NCBI RefSeq assembly: GCF_007301515.1
Contig: NZ_CP041666.1
Span: forward strand, 186,001-250,000
Direction of reading: 5' to 3'
Length of the DNA stretch: 64,000 nt
Origin: Radiobacillus deserti
GTDB taxonomy: Bacteria; Bacillota; Bacilli; Bacillales; Amphibacillaceae
Shown: positions 26,694-35,146 of the stretch, piece by piece
How the letters are laid out: the number at the start of each line of letters is the position of its first letter
How positions within the stretch are numbered: the first letter of the stretch is position 1
The notes under the pieces: generated by a model
The model's database searches: none
What the model was told of the DNA's origin: nothing
Seen by the model: the letters and a program-made list of their open reading frames with translations, nothing else
Translations under genes and position numbers: made by a program

Positions 26694-27305
26694 ATGGGAC
26701 GTAACCGTGAATTCGATATGGAACAGGCATTGGATGCAGCACTTTGCGTGTTTTGGCGCAAAGGCTACGAGGGAGTGTCGTACACCGACCTAACGCAAGC
26801 CACTGGTGTCGAAAGGCCAGCACTCTATTCAGCGTTTGGCAACAAAGAAGCGTTGTTCCGCCAAGTGTTGGAGCGCTATTATGAACACTACCTGGACTAC
26901 TTCCCGGCGGCGCTGGAGCTGCCAACCTCACGAGAGGTAGTCGCACACATCCTCAGAGAAGCCGCCGAATTGCATACTCGATATCCGGATCGTAAGGGGT
27001 GTCTAGGAGTTCATGGCGCCTTGGCTGGATCGGACGATGCAGAACCTATTCGACGTGCCTTGATCGATGCGCGTGCGGACGGAGAGGCGTCGCTTCGTGA
27101 TCGCTTAGAACAGGCTGTGCAGGAGGGAGATTTGCCGGAGACTGCTGACTGTGCTGCGCTAGCTGCATTCGTGATGGCAGTGCTCCACGGTATGGCTGTT
27201 CAAGCAAAGGCCGGCTTCGGTCGCGACATGCTAGAGGCTGTTGCTGAGCAAGCGCTCTCCTCCTGGCCAACCGGCAGTTCCACACTTTCCGGAAAGTCAT
27301 CCTAA
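26694..27305 (+). CDS. TetR/AcrR family regulator (GC-rich, likely acquired)
   Basis: 203 aa. The N-terminal HTH (~10-55) reads MGRNREFDMEQALDAALCVF, then YTDLTQATGVERPALYSAFG and NKEALFRQVL. The effector domain is of the TetR_C_16-like type (RKGCLGVHGALAGSDDAEPI). AGAGGTG precedes the ATG. Codon use is GC-rich, like the SDR fusion upstream and unlike the core genes. It probably regulates the fused oxidoreductase; both may have arrived together from a high-GC donor. Confidence 0.85.
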   Translation: MGRNREFDMEQALDAALCVFWRKGYEGVSYTDLTQATGVERPALYSAFGNKEALFRQVLERYYEHYLDYFPAALELPTSREVVAHILREAAELHTRYPDRKGCLGVHGALAGSDDAEPIRRALIDARADGEASLRDRLEQAVQEGDLPETADCAALAAFVMAVLHGMAVQAKAGFGRDMLEAVAEQALSSWPTGSSTLSGKSS

Positions 27306-27408
27306 AAAGTTGGCACCGATAGCTATCCCGGATACATCTGTGAGGCCACGGAGAACAACTTGTGCTATCTCGACATTCTCTTTTCGAGAGATATAGTTGA
27401 ATGACAAT

Positions 27409-27460
27409 AGCGGCAGTTTAAGACTTGACAAATAAAGTCTTAAACTGCCGCTTCTTCTTT
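27409..27460 (+). terminator. Strong terminator after the TetR gene
   Basis: 18-bp perfect stem (27409-27426 with 27435-27452, core GCGGCAGTTTAAGACTT) followed by TCTTCTTTT. Confidence 0.9.
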
Positions 27461-27540
27461 TGATTAATCAGAATCAGCCTAAAACTTTTTTAAAATAGAC
27501 TCTGTTAAGGATTAGTGTGATATGTTCAATAAACTTACTT

Positions 27541-28060
27541 TTAGAACAAGAGAGTAAGAAGGCAAGTTAATATGTTGATCTGGATGACTGTTTCCATATT
27601 TTGTATTAAATTCCTCTTAATTATCAAGTCTTTCATAGTAACATTTTTTCTTTCATGTTGAATGAATTCTAATACTTGAAACCGAGCAAGGTAGTTGTTT
27701 AGATATGTAGTGGCAACTCCGTTAAAACGTTGTATCCATCCTTTTAGCCTTCAGTGATAATTGTTAACGTTCTGAATGTGTTATAGTCCCTTTTATGAAC
27801 TTACCATCAGACTTGAATTGATAAATATCCATATCTTTTTACACGCTTTACAGCGATAACGTTGCTTTTCTACTTCATCACCTTCAACAATAGTTGAGTA
27901 TGTTCTGAACATTTTTATTTTTACGTTCAGTTATTTTTTGCAGAACACTTCCTGTCGAGGAAGATGCAGTTAGAGCATAGATCAAATACTCACGTAAACG
28001 ATGTTTCTGCTGGGCTTAGTTTTTGAATGGCCTTTAGGATGTCTATTGTCCTCACGTTTA
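27541..28060 (-). pseudogene. Decayed IS1595-family transposase
   Basis: On the minus strand the last ~80 codons read HIQNVNNYH, stop, RLKGWIQRFNGVATTYLNNY and LARFQVLEF, ending with a stop at 27541-27543. F-N-G-V-(A/S)-T-x-Y-L-x-N-Y-L is the typical C-terminal block of IS1595/ISXO2-like transposases. Further upstream (to ~28060), fragments such as EGDEVEKQRYRCKACKKIW fit the N-terminal zinc ribbon, but with several stops and shifts. Terminal inverted repeats were not identified. Confidence 0.65.
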
Positions 28061-28217
28061 TTACCAACTTGTTTATAGTTAACCCTTTATAGAACGTTAG
28101 TTCCTGTTAATTAAATATCAACAACAATTCATTAACAGATCCTTTAAAAAAATCAAAAACCGTACCAAATAACTTTAAACTTTTAGTTGGACCAACAACG
28201 GACAGGAGGATATTAGG

Positions 28218-28353
28218 AGATGTTAGTAGTGTTACAAGAATTGAGAGAAGAAAATTAACGAGATAGTAGGGAAAATGAACTTGTAAAATAAAGGGAGAAA
28301 AACTACTGCAATTTAGTTGGCCAATTAGGTGAGCGGCTAAAAAGCGAACGATA
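28218..28353 (+). pseudogene. Degraded coiled-coil protein fragment
   Basis: The frame MLVVLQELREEN, stop, RDSRENELVK, stop, REKNYCNLVGQLGERLKSER, stop follows an AGGAGG-like site. The LREEN/LGERLKSER heptads suggest the coiled-coil tail of a MerR-like or plasmid/phage DNA-binding protein. Function cannot be assigned. Confidence 0.3.
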
Positions 28354-28412
28354 GGTAAGTATGGATTTAAGTCTCATTGGTGACTGGTGATCTGCTAGCG
28401 CTCAACTGGCTG

Positions 28413-28826
28413 CTACGCGTCCTTCTGGACTTTGTCCCAGTTGCCGGGATTGGTTGTGTCTGGAATTCGGTGCTCCAAAATCGCCTGATACTGGGTGACC
28501 TTTTGTTCCAAATGGTCGGCACGCCGTTTGGCTTCTTCGAGCTGAACGTATGCTATTTCTCTGTACTCCTTCATTAGTGCAAAGCGTTTCGGTACGGTAG
28601 AATCACCTTCAAGGCAAAGGTCGACGTACATTTTGATGACTTCAATCGGCATTCCGGTCTGCTTGAGGCATTTGGCACCATAAAGCCAGTTGATTGATTC
28701 TTCGTCGAACAGCCGAATATTGTTTTTGTTACGCTGCACGCTCGGCACTAATCCTTTATCCGTATAAAAACGCACGGCGTGCTCAGTAAGTCCCGTAATC
28801 TGAGCGGCTTCTCTGACTGTATACAT
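28413..28826 (-). CDS. MerR family transcriptional regulator
   Basis: 137 aa from ATG 28826, which follows AGGAGGAG; the frame extends 16 codons further without an RBS. The N-terminal winged helix reads MYTVREAAQITGLTEHAVRF, then YTDKGLVPSVQRNKNNIRLF and ESINWL. The dimerisation coiled coil is RADHLEQKVTQYQAIL. There is no cysteine cluster, so it is an organic-ligand or stress-responsive MerR of the YfmP/AdhR-like type. It is divergent from the aldo/keto reductase, with a MerR-type 19-bp-spacer promoter in between. Confidence 0.85.
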   Translation of the reverse strand: MYTVREAAQITGLTEHAVRFYTDKGLVPSVQRNKNNIRLFDEESINWLYGAKCLKQTGMPIEVIKMYVDLCLEGDSTVPKRFALMKEYREIAYVQLEEAKRRADHLEQKVTQYQAILEHRIPDTTNPGNWDKVQKDA

Positions 28827-28857
28827 ATAACTCCTCCTAAGAAATGTTAAATACGTG

Positions 28858-28888
28858 TTGACTTCGTGTAACACGAAGGCGGTAAGCT
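28858..28888 (+). promoter_or_regulatory. MerR-activated promoter with internal dyad
   Basis: TTGACT (28858-28863) and TAAGCT (28883-28888) are separated by 19 nt, the long spacer typical of MerR-controlled promoters. The spacer contains the perfect dyad CTTCGTGT-a-ACACGAAG (28862-28878). It faces the aldo/keto reductase. Confidence 0.8.
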
Positions 28889-28993
28889 AATTGTAATGCA
28901 AATTGGCTACAAGAACAATCCTCGTAGTGGTGCCCCATTCATGGGTTGTGTGGCCATTTGTCATTTTACTTTTAAACAATGGGAGGAATTACG

Positions 28994-29845
28994 ATGCAAA
29001 CCGTAACTTTGAACAACCGAGTGAAAATGCCAATTATCGGCTTCGGTGTCTACCAGATTCCTGACGCTGAAGAATGCGAGAACGCTGTATATGAAGCGCT
29101 AATGGCAGGTTATCGTCTGATTGACACAGCTGCTGGTTACTTGAACGAAGAAGCGGTCGGACGTGCAATTAAGCGAAGCGGTGTACCGCGTGAAGAACTG
29201 TTCATCACGACTAAGCTCTGGGTTCAGGATGCCGGCTACGAGAGCGCCAAGCTAGCATTTGCCAAATCCTTAAAAAAGCTACAGCTTGACTATCTCGATT
29301 TATACCTCATTCACCAGCCATTCGGTGATTATTATGGTGCTTGGCGTGCAATGGAAGAACTGTACCGTAAAGGTAACATCAGGGCGATTGGTGTTAGTAA
29401 CTTCTTGCCCGATCGCCTGATGGATCTCATTGTGCACAACGAAATCGTTCCTGCTGTCAATCAGATTGAAACGCACCCGTTCTACCAACAAAGCGAGAGC
29501 GCCTCTTTTATGAAAGAGCAAGGAGTGCAGCACCAGTCGTGGGCGCCATTCGCTGAAGGACGCAACAACATGTTCGAAAACGAATTGCTGACCACCATCG
29601 CGAAAAAATACAATAAGTCCGTCGCCCAGGTCGTATTACGTTGGCTAGTTCAGCGTGGTGTCGTTGTTATTCCCAAATCGGTCCGCAGAGAACGAATCAT
29701 TGAAAACATCAACATTTTTGATTTTGAGTTGAGTACAGAGGACATCGGGCAAATTTCCACCCTTGATAGACAGGAAAGTCTATTCTTAGACTACCGCGAT
29801 CCGGAAATTGCTAAGTCGCTGGGTTCCTTGAGAGTCAATCTGTAA
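28994..29845 (+). CDS. Aldo/keto reductase (AKR5-like)
   Basis: 283 aa from ATG 28994, with GGGAGGA upstream; the in-frame ATG at 28979 overlaps that RBS. NADPH-dependent carbonyl reductase. Catalytic tetrad Asp (RLIDTAAGYLNEE, with Tyr in the same block), Lys (FITTKLW) and His (YLIHQPFGD). The C-terminal cofactor loop is VIPKSVRRERIIEN. It belongs to the 2,5-diketo-D-gluconate/methylglyoxal reductase type. Likely induced by the adjacent MerR in response to reactive carbonyls, by analogy with AdhR systems. GC content is slightly above the core. Confidence 0.88.
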   Translation: MQTVTLNNRVKMPIIGFGVYQIPDAEECENAVYEALMAGYRLIDTAAGYLNEEAVGRAIKRSGVPREELFITTKLWVQDAGYESAKLAFAKSLKKLQLDYLDLYLIHQPFGDYYGAWRAMEELYRKGNIRAIGVSNFLPDRLMDLIVHNEIVPAVNQIETHPFYQQSESASFMKEQGVQHQSWAPFAEGRNNMFENELLTTIAKKYNKSVAQVVLRWLVQRGVVVIPKSVRRERIIENINIFDFELSTEDIGQISTLDRQESLFLDYRDPEIAKSLGSLRVNL

Positions 29846-29900
29846 CTTTTGATTTAACAGTAAAATCATTACGCATATCTGTATAGCTACTAAAAATGGT

Positions 29901-29958
29901 GGGCCAGCCGGTGCTTCCTTGGGAAACTAAACGTTCCGGGGAAGGCACTGGCTGGCCC
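29901..29958. terminator. GC-rich hairpin between convergent AKR and SDR genes
   Basis: GGGCCAGCC (29901-29909) pairs with GGCTGGCCC (29950-29958) and pairing continues imperfectly inside. AT-rich flanks on both sides suggest bidirectional termination. Confidence 0.65.
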
Positions 29959-29979
29959 GCCTAAAATGAGGTATTGGAG

Positions 29980-30711
29980 CTAAACCAACGGCCTAATCAC
30001 CATTTCATTCACATCAACTTCAGCTGGTTGTTCCATTGCATAAGCGATGGAACGAGCGATAGCTGCTGCGGGTAAGGCAATGCTACGGTATTCCTTCATA
30101 AAATCTATCGTTTCTTTATGTGTAATGCTATCGGGAAGCTCAGATTCGGTTACGCCGGGAGATATAAGTGTCACACGGATGTTTTGTCCTGCTGTCTCCT
30201 GTCTCAATCCATCCGTTATTGCCCGTACCGCATATTTGGTTGCAGAGTAGACTGCTGCTGTCGGTGAAACTTCATAGGCACCGATGGATGCAATATTAAC
30301 GAATTGTCCAAAACCTTGCTTCTTCATGACCGGTAGCCCAGCGGCAATACCATGGAGAACACCGCGGATATTAACGTCAATCATTCGATTCCATTCATCA
30401 ATCTTTAATGCCTCTAATGGGGATAGAGGCATCACGCCGGCATTATTTACAATCGCATCCACCTGACCGAAGTGGTTCTGTGCCAGTTGGATGATGTCTT
30501 GCATTTGTCTGAGCTCTGTCACGTCAAGCCTTTGATAAGTAACAGAGCCTCCACCTGTTCGAATTTCAGAAGCTAAAGATTCCAGTCTTTCTATTCGCCT
30601 TGCACCTATTACAATATGAGCTCCCTGGCTAGCGAGTAAGCGAGCTGTTTCCTCACCAATACCGCTACTGGCACCAGTTATAATGACTGTTTTCCCCTTT
30701 AGTGAAGACAT
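29980..30711 (-). CDS. Short-chain dehydrogenase/reductase
   Basis: 243-aa classical SDR: TGASSGIG near residue 13, GARRIER (NADP preference), NNAGVMP, and catalytic Ser (NIASIG) with Y-S-A-T-K. Its start shares one base with the stop of the Atu4866-like gene upstream (TAATG), so the two are translationally coupled. It faces an AraC regulator divergently and is a clear paralogue of the SDR at 22282. Substrate unknown; probably a carbonyl or aldehyde. Confidence 0.87.
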   Translation of the reverse strand: MSSLKGKTVIITGASSGIGEETARLLASQGAHIVIGARRIERLESLASEIRTGGGSVTYQRLDVTELRQMQDIIQLAQNHFGQVDAIVNNAGVMPLSPLEALKIDEWNRMIDVNIRGVLHGIAAGLPVMKKQGFGQFVNIASIGAYEVSPTAAVYSATKYAVRAITDGLRQETAGQNIRVTLISPGVTESELPDSITHKETIDFMKEYRSIALPAAAIARSIAYAMEQPAEVDVNEMVIRPLV

Positions 30712-30971
30712 TAATACTCGCCTCCTTCTTTTGGTTCTTCTCGATAGAGCACCATTCCTGCGTGATACAGTACACCGTCGATAAACTCTCCATCAGCTGT
30801 AAATCCTGTGTCATCCACATATTCGATATGATTGCCTTCAATCGTATAACGGCCTTGGTAAGCGCTTTGGCGATTGCCCCGGGCTTCATCATACCGTCCA
30901 TTTGGTAATAGCTCATGCCGAATATGGCCATCTGAAGTGACCCACATGCCGACATATGGATGTGTTGTCAT
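30711..30971 (-). CDS. Atu4866-like small protein
   Basis: 86 aa from ATG 30971, preceded by AAAGGAG. The sequence (HPYVGMWVTSDGHIRHELLP, then NGRYDEARG, YVDDTGFTADGEF, GVLYHAGMVLYRE) matches the Agrobacterium Atu4866 domain, a small lipocalin/beta-barrel-like fold found next to SDR or AKR genes. The biochemical role is not known to me. It is the first gene of a two-gene operon with the SDR and is divergent from the AraC gene. Confidence 0.7.
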   Translation of the reverse strand: MTTHPYVGMWVTSDGHIRHELLPNGRYDEARGNRQSAYQGRYTIEGNHIEYVDDTGFTADGEFIDGVLYHAGMVLYREEPKEGGEY

Positions 30972-31212
30972 GTCTCTTTCTCCTTTCCTTTTCAAGTAGT
31001 GATTTGCATTTAAATCTTGACAAGCTATCATCAAGAGATGAAACGAAATAATCAGTAACAGCTTCCTGCTAATTGTCCTGAATTTTTTCATAGTTTTATT
31101 ATGAATCAACTTGAAAGTAGGGCGGTAGCCGGAATATACACAATTCTTGCCTAATCCTCCAACGGACTATAGTATAGGTAGATAAAGGTAGTAAAAGGAT
31201 GGAGGGGAAGCT

Positions 31213-32097
31213 GTGAAACAAAATGGGGAGTTAACGGAGTTGATTGAGAAATTTATGCAGACGGATGGTACACAGGAAACGGCTATTCCGGGTTTGCGTA
31301 TTATTCGCTCCTCTCAGAATTCTGAGCCGGTGTACTCTGTCTATGAACCTTCTCTTTGTATAGTGGCACAAGGCTCAAAAGTGGTTATGCTTGGAAATGA
31401 GACCTTTCAATATGATTCAAGTAGTTATTTGACGGCTTCTGTTCACTTGCCAATCACAGGTCAAGTTATAGGAGCTTCACTGGAAGTCCCCTATTTAAGT
31501 TTGCAGTTACGGCTCGATGTGAATCAGATTTTGGATGTCCTTCAATCCTCACAACAAATGGGGGAATTTAAAAGTGAGTCAAGACGTGGCTTAGCAATTA
31601 GCAGGATGAGTGACTCGCTCCACGACGCAGTACTACGACTCGTCAGACTCTTGGATACGCCACATGATATTCCAGTGCTTTCTGCCGGCCTCCATCGTGA
31701 GATTATTTATCGGGTTCTGCAGGATGGACAGAACGAAACCTTGAGGAATTTCGCGGTTATAGGGAGTCAAGCCCAGCGGATTGCCAAGGTAATTGAGCGA
31801 CTAAATCGTACATTTGACCAGCCCATTCGAGTGGAAGAGTTGGCTCAGGAAGTACGAATGAGTACTTCATCCTTCTATAATTATTTTAAGGAGGTCACTG
31901 GAATGAGCCCAATCCAATACCAGAAACAGCTACGCCTTCAAGAAGCTCGCCGGCTACTTTTTACAGAAGAACTGAATGCAGCAGAAGCTTCGTTCCAAGT
32001 CGGTTATGAAAGCCCCTCCCATTTTAGTCGAGAATATACTCGAAAGTTCGGATTACCACCTGGGCAAGACCGTCGACGTTTACGTAAACATTTATAA
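31213..32097 (+). CDS. AraC family regulator (YqhC-like, AraC_N cupin)
   Basis: 294 aa with GTG start after GGAGGGG. The N-terminal AraC_N cupin (~20-170) contains SLCIVAQGSKVVMLGNETFQ. The C-terminal double HTH (~195-290) contains VEELAQEVRMSTSSFYNYFK, TGMSPIQYQKQLRLQEARRL and VGYESPSHFSREYTRKFG. It resembles YqhC, which activates aldehyde reductase genes in enterobacteria. Its position divergent from the Atu4866/SDR operon suggests it activates those genes. Confidence 0.83.
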   Translation: MKQNGELTELIEKFMQTDGTQETAIPGLRIIRSSQNSEPVYSVYEPSLCIVAQGSKVVMLGNETFQYDSSSYLTASVHLPITGQVIGASLEVPYLSLQLRLDVNQILDVLQSSQQMGEFKSESRRGLAISRMSDSLHDAVLRLVRLLDTPHDIPVLSAGLHREIIYRVLQDGQNETLRNFAVIGSQAQRIAKVIERLNRTFDQPIRVEELAQEVRMSTSSFYNYFKEVTGMSPIQYQKQLRLQEARRLLFTEELNAAEASFQVGYESPSHFSREYTRKFGLPPGQDRRRLRKHL

Positions 32098-32197
32098 AAA
32101 GGGCTTTGTAATTAGAAACTATCGTATATTTTGAAGCTCCAACTACGATAGAAAGCTTAGAATCTTCATAAAAATATAAAATAAGTGTAAGAACATC

Positions 32198-32238
32198 AAA
32201 AAGCCGAAAAATTCACTAAGAAATTTTTACGGCTTTTT
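32198..32238. terminator. Bidirectional terminator
   Basis: AAAAAGCCG (32198-32206) pairs with CGGCTTTTT (32230-32238), with AAAAATT/AAATTTTT extending the stem. It separates the convergent AraC and siderophore operons. Confidence 0.85.
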
Positions 32239-32259
32239 ATATACGTACTATATCAAAAA

Positions 32260-33078
32260 TTAAATCAGACTATACGCCCGATTCACATGATACCGCCCAA
32301 TCGGCACCACAGAAGGAGAACCAGAAATAGGATCCTCCACAACCGTACAGTCCAGACCGAAAATGTCTTTAATCAACGAGCTAGTAATGACCTCTGATGG
32401 CTCTCCCTCTGCCACAAGCTTTCCTTTATTTAATGCAAAAATATGATCTGCATAGCGAGCGGACAGGTTGATGTCATGAAGGACCATTACAATTGTCGTT
32501 CCGTGCTTCCGGTTAAGGTCTGTGAGCATATCCAAGATTTCCACTTGATAGGTGATATCTAAAAATGTCGTCGGTTCGTCTAGAAACAAAATATCCGTTT
32601 GCTGGGCAAGTGCCATGGCAATCCAAACGCGCTGTCGTTGTCCGCCAGATAGCTCATCTATGTGTTGATTAGCTAAATCGGTTATGTTCATAATTTCCAT
32701 CGCTTCTGCAACGGCTTCATAATCCTTCTTAGTCCACCCATTAAACAGAGATTGATGTGGAAATCTTCCTCGGCCTACTAAATCTGCTACTGTAATTCCT
32801 TCTGGAACGATTGGGGATTGTGGAAGTAATCCTACTACTCGAGCTAATTGTTTCGGTGGAATTTTACTAATCTGCTTTCCATCTAGTGTAACCATCCCTG
32901 ATTTAGGTTTGATGAGCCTTGCTAATGTTTTAAGAAGAGTAGATTTTCCACAGGCGTTTGCACCAATGATTACGTTTATCTTGTTACTAGGAATCTCTAG
33001 GCTAATGTCGTGAATGACGGTTTTGTCGTCATAGCCCGCAACGATTTGTTCCGCTTGAAAAATATGCTCCGGTTTCAT
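32260..33078 (-). CDS. Iron-siderophore ABC transporter ATP-binding protein
   Basis: 272-aa FecE/FhuC-type ATPase: Walker A GANACGKST (~38-46), signature LSGGQRQR, Walker B ILFLDEPTTFLD, H-loop VLHDINLSARYADH. Last gene of a substrate-binding protein/permease/permease/ATPase operon. Its ATG overlaps the permease stop (TAATG). It powers import of a ferric siderophore. Very similar in layout to the ATPase at 53515. Confidence 0.9.
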   Translation of the reverse strand: MKPEHIFQAEQIVAGYDDKTVIHDISLEIPSNKINVIIGANACGKSTLLKTLARLIKPKSGMVTLDGKQISKIPPKQLARVVGLLPQSPIVPEGITVADLVGRGRFPHQSLFNGWTKKDYEAVAEAMEIMNITDLANQHIDELSGGQRQRVWIAMALAQQTDILFLDEPTTFLDITYQVEILDMLTDLNRKHGTTIVMVLHDINLSARYADHIFALNKGKLVAEGEPSEVITSSLIKDIFGLDCTVVEDPISGSPSVVPIGRYHVNRAYSLI

Positions 33079-34109
33079 TATAACTCTCCCTTTCGATTCA
33101 TTCTAATTAGCAAGTAAAGCAGATATGGAGCTCCAATTATTCCAGTTATAACCCCGACAGGATATCTGACTTCAAAAGCAAACTGTCCGATTAGGTCTGA
33201 CGCCAACACTAAGGTTGCACCCACAAGACCTGCAGGAAGTATGTTGGAAAAACCAGCTCCGACCAGTCTTTTTGCGATAGGTCCCGCAAGGAAAGCTACA
33301 AAGGCGATCGGTCCAGTAGTAGCGGTTGCTAATGCCAGGATACAAACAGAACCTAGGATAAGAATAATTCTCGTCTTGTCCGTTTGAATCCCTAAAGAAG
33401 TAGCCGCTTGTTCCCCAAGCTCCAAAATACTTAGGTGTTTTCCTAAGATTACGATAATAGGTACAAAGATAAAGACCGATAGGACAAGTACTGGAAGTTA
33501 ATCCATTTGTACACCATTTAAGCTCCCAGTAAGCCATCTTAATGCGGCAGGGATATCTTGTTGTGCACCTACGAGTAGAAGATAAGATACCAATGCATTA
33601 AGCATCGCTTGTATGCCTATCCCTACTAGGATTAATCGACCAATCGAAAAGGACTTTCCTCTTGCGAATAAGTAGATGAATACGACGGTAGCAAGACCGG
33701 CAATGACCGAAGCGACAGAGACAATAGAGTTACTAGTATGAAGAATGACAATACAAAAAACAGCCGCTGCGCTCGAGCCAGTCGTAATCCCAATCACATT
33801 TGGATTAGCCAAGGGGTTACGCAACATCGTCTGAAATATATTTCCGCCTATTCCAAATGCAAAGCCTGCAAAAAGACCAGCTAACATTCTCGGTAGACGG
33901 ATGGTATGAACAGCAAACGAAACACCTTTTATTTTTTCTCCTAGAAGTGTCCCGATTACATCCTTGACTGGATAAATCGTACTTCCAAGCATAAGCATTG
34001 CACAACAAAGCACAATTAAAAGTACTGTAAGGGAACCAGTAACGAGTATCCATCGACGCCGCCGTTGACGTCTGCCTGCAACAATAAATTCAACTGATTG
34101 ATTCATCAT
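33078..34109 (-). pseudogene. FecCD-family siderophore permease with in-frame stop
   Basis: Translation from 34109 gives 203 residues (MMNQSVEFIVAGRRQRRRRW to LNGVQMD), then TAA at 33500-33498. Reading through in the same frame gives LPVLVLSVFIFVPIIVILGK, LSILELGEQAATSLGIQTDK and on to the natural stop at 33078, a full-length 343-residue FecCD permease. Only one codon is wrong; the usual sequence at that point is like W-N-Q-L. The system may therefore be inactive, or the base may be an assembly error. Confidence 0.85.
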
Positions 34110-35146
34110 AATGATTGCACTTTCGCTTTCCTAGCTAGAATTATTAATATGGGAGCACCAATAAAGGCTGTCACGACACCAACTTCGAGTTCACCGGGGC
34201 TTCCTATCAGTCGCCCACATACATCTGATATCGTTAAAATAATAGCTCCCGTAATAGCTGACATTGGGATGATATAACCCATGTCAGGACCTAGTATGAG
34301 TCGTATGATATGAGTCGATAACAGTCCCACAAAACCGATAGGTCCTGCTAGTGCAGTAGTTGCTCCGCACAATAGAACAGCTGCTAGAGCTGCAAGAAGT
34401 CTTAACAAACCAGTACGAACACCTAGTCCTGTTGCAACCTCATCACCAAGCGCTAACGCATTGAGTGCTGAGGTTGTAATCGTTCCTAACAATATTCCGA
34501 CAACGAGAAATGGAATAAAGGTCGTTATAGAGCTCCAGTCTCCGGCACCAACGCTACCTACTTGCCAAAAACGAAACTGATCCATGACATAGGAACGCGG
34601 AATCATAATGGCAATGACCAGTGAAGAAAGAGCGGCGCTTGTGGCAGCCCCTGCTAAGACAAGCTTAAGGGGCGTAGCACCGCCACGCCCCATTGAGCCA
34701 ATTCCAAACACGAATACAGCGGTGATCATTGCCCCGGCTAGTGCAAACCAAATATATTGGTAAGCTGTGCTTATATTTAAAAATGCAATTCCACTTACGA
34801 CAAACAAGGACGCACCCATGTTTACACCAAGGATACTTGGGTCTGCAATTGGATTTCGAGTAACGGCTTGCATAAGTGCTCCGGAGATGCCAAGTGCAGC
34901 TCCACAAAACAAACTGAATATCGTACGGGAAATACGCTTTTGAACAACACTCGCCCCGTAGGAATCGGCTTGTTGATTAAACAAACCATTTATTAGCTCA
35001 TGATAGGTTACTGGTCTAGAGCCAAGAACCAAAGAGGCAATGACACATAGTATTAGGCCAACGATACAAATGGCCAGTACTACCACCATATTTCTTCGAA
35101 TAGGTGGTAGTAGCCACTTATGTTTGGAATCTGTTAAACTACTCAT
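34106..35146 (-). CDS. FecCD-family siderophore permease
   Basis: 346-aa membrane protein with about ten helices. It contains the BtuCD/FecCD family blocks GAALGISGALMQAVTRNPIA, DPSILGVNMGAS, PLKLVLAGAATSA and LALGDEVATGLG (coupling helix region). It overlaps the next permease by 4 nt (ATGA) and the binding protein by 8 nt. Partner subunit of the interrupted permease. Confidence 0.9.
   Translation of the reverse strand: MSSLTDSKHKWLLPPIRRNMVVVLAICIVGLILCVIASLVLGSRPVTYHELINGLFNQQADSYGASVVQKRISRTIFSLFCGAALGISGALMQAVTRNPIADPSILGVNMGASLFVVSGIAFLNISTAYQYIWFALAGAMITAVFVFGIGSMGRGGATPLKLVLAGAATSAALSSLVIAIMIPRSYVMDQFRFWQVGSVGAGDWSSITTFIPFLVVGILLGTITTSALNALALGDEVATGLGVRTGLLRLLAALAAVLLCGATTALAGPIGFVGLLSTHIIRLILGPDMGYIIPMSAITGAIILTISDVCGRLIGSPGELEVGVVTAFIGAPILIILARKAKVQSL

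Noticed and set aside
26692..26946. Minus-strand frame opposite the TetR gene
   Set aside because: Shadow of a GC-rich gene; composition is Pro/Ala/Arg-rich without a start signal.
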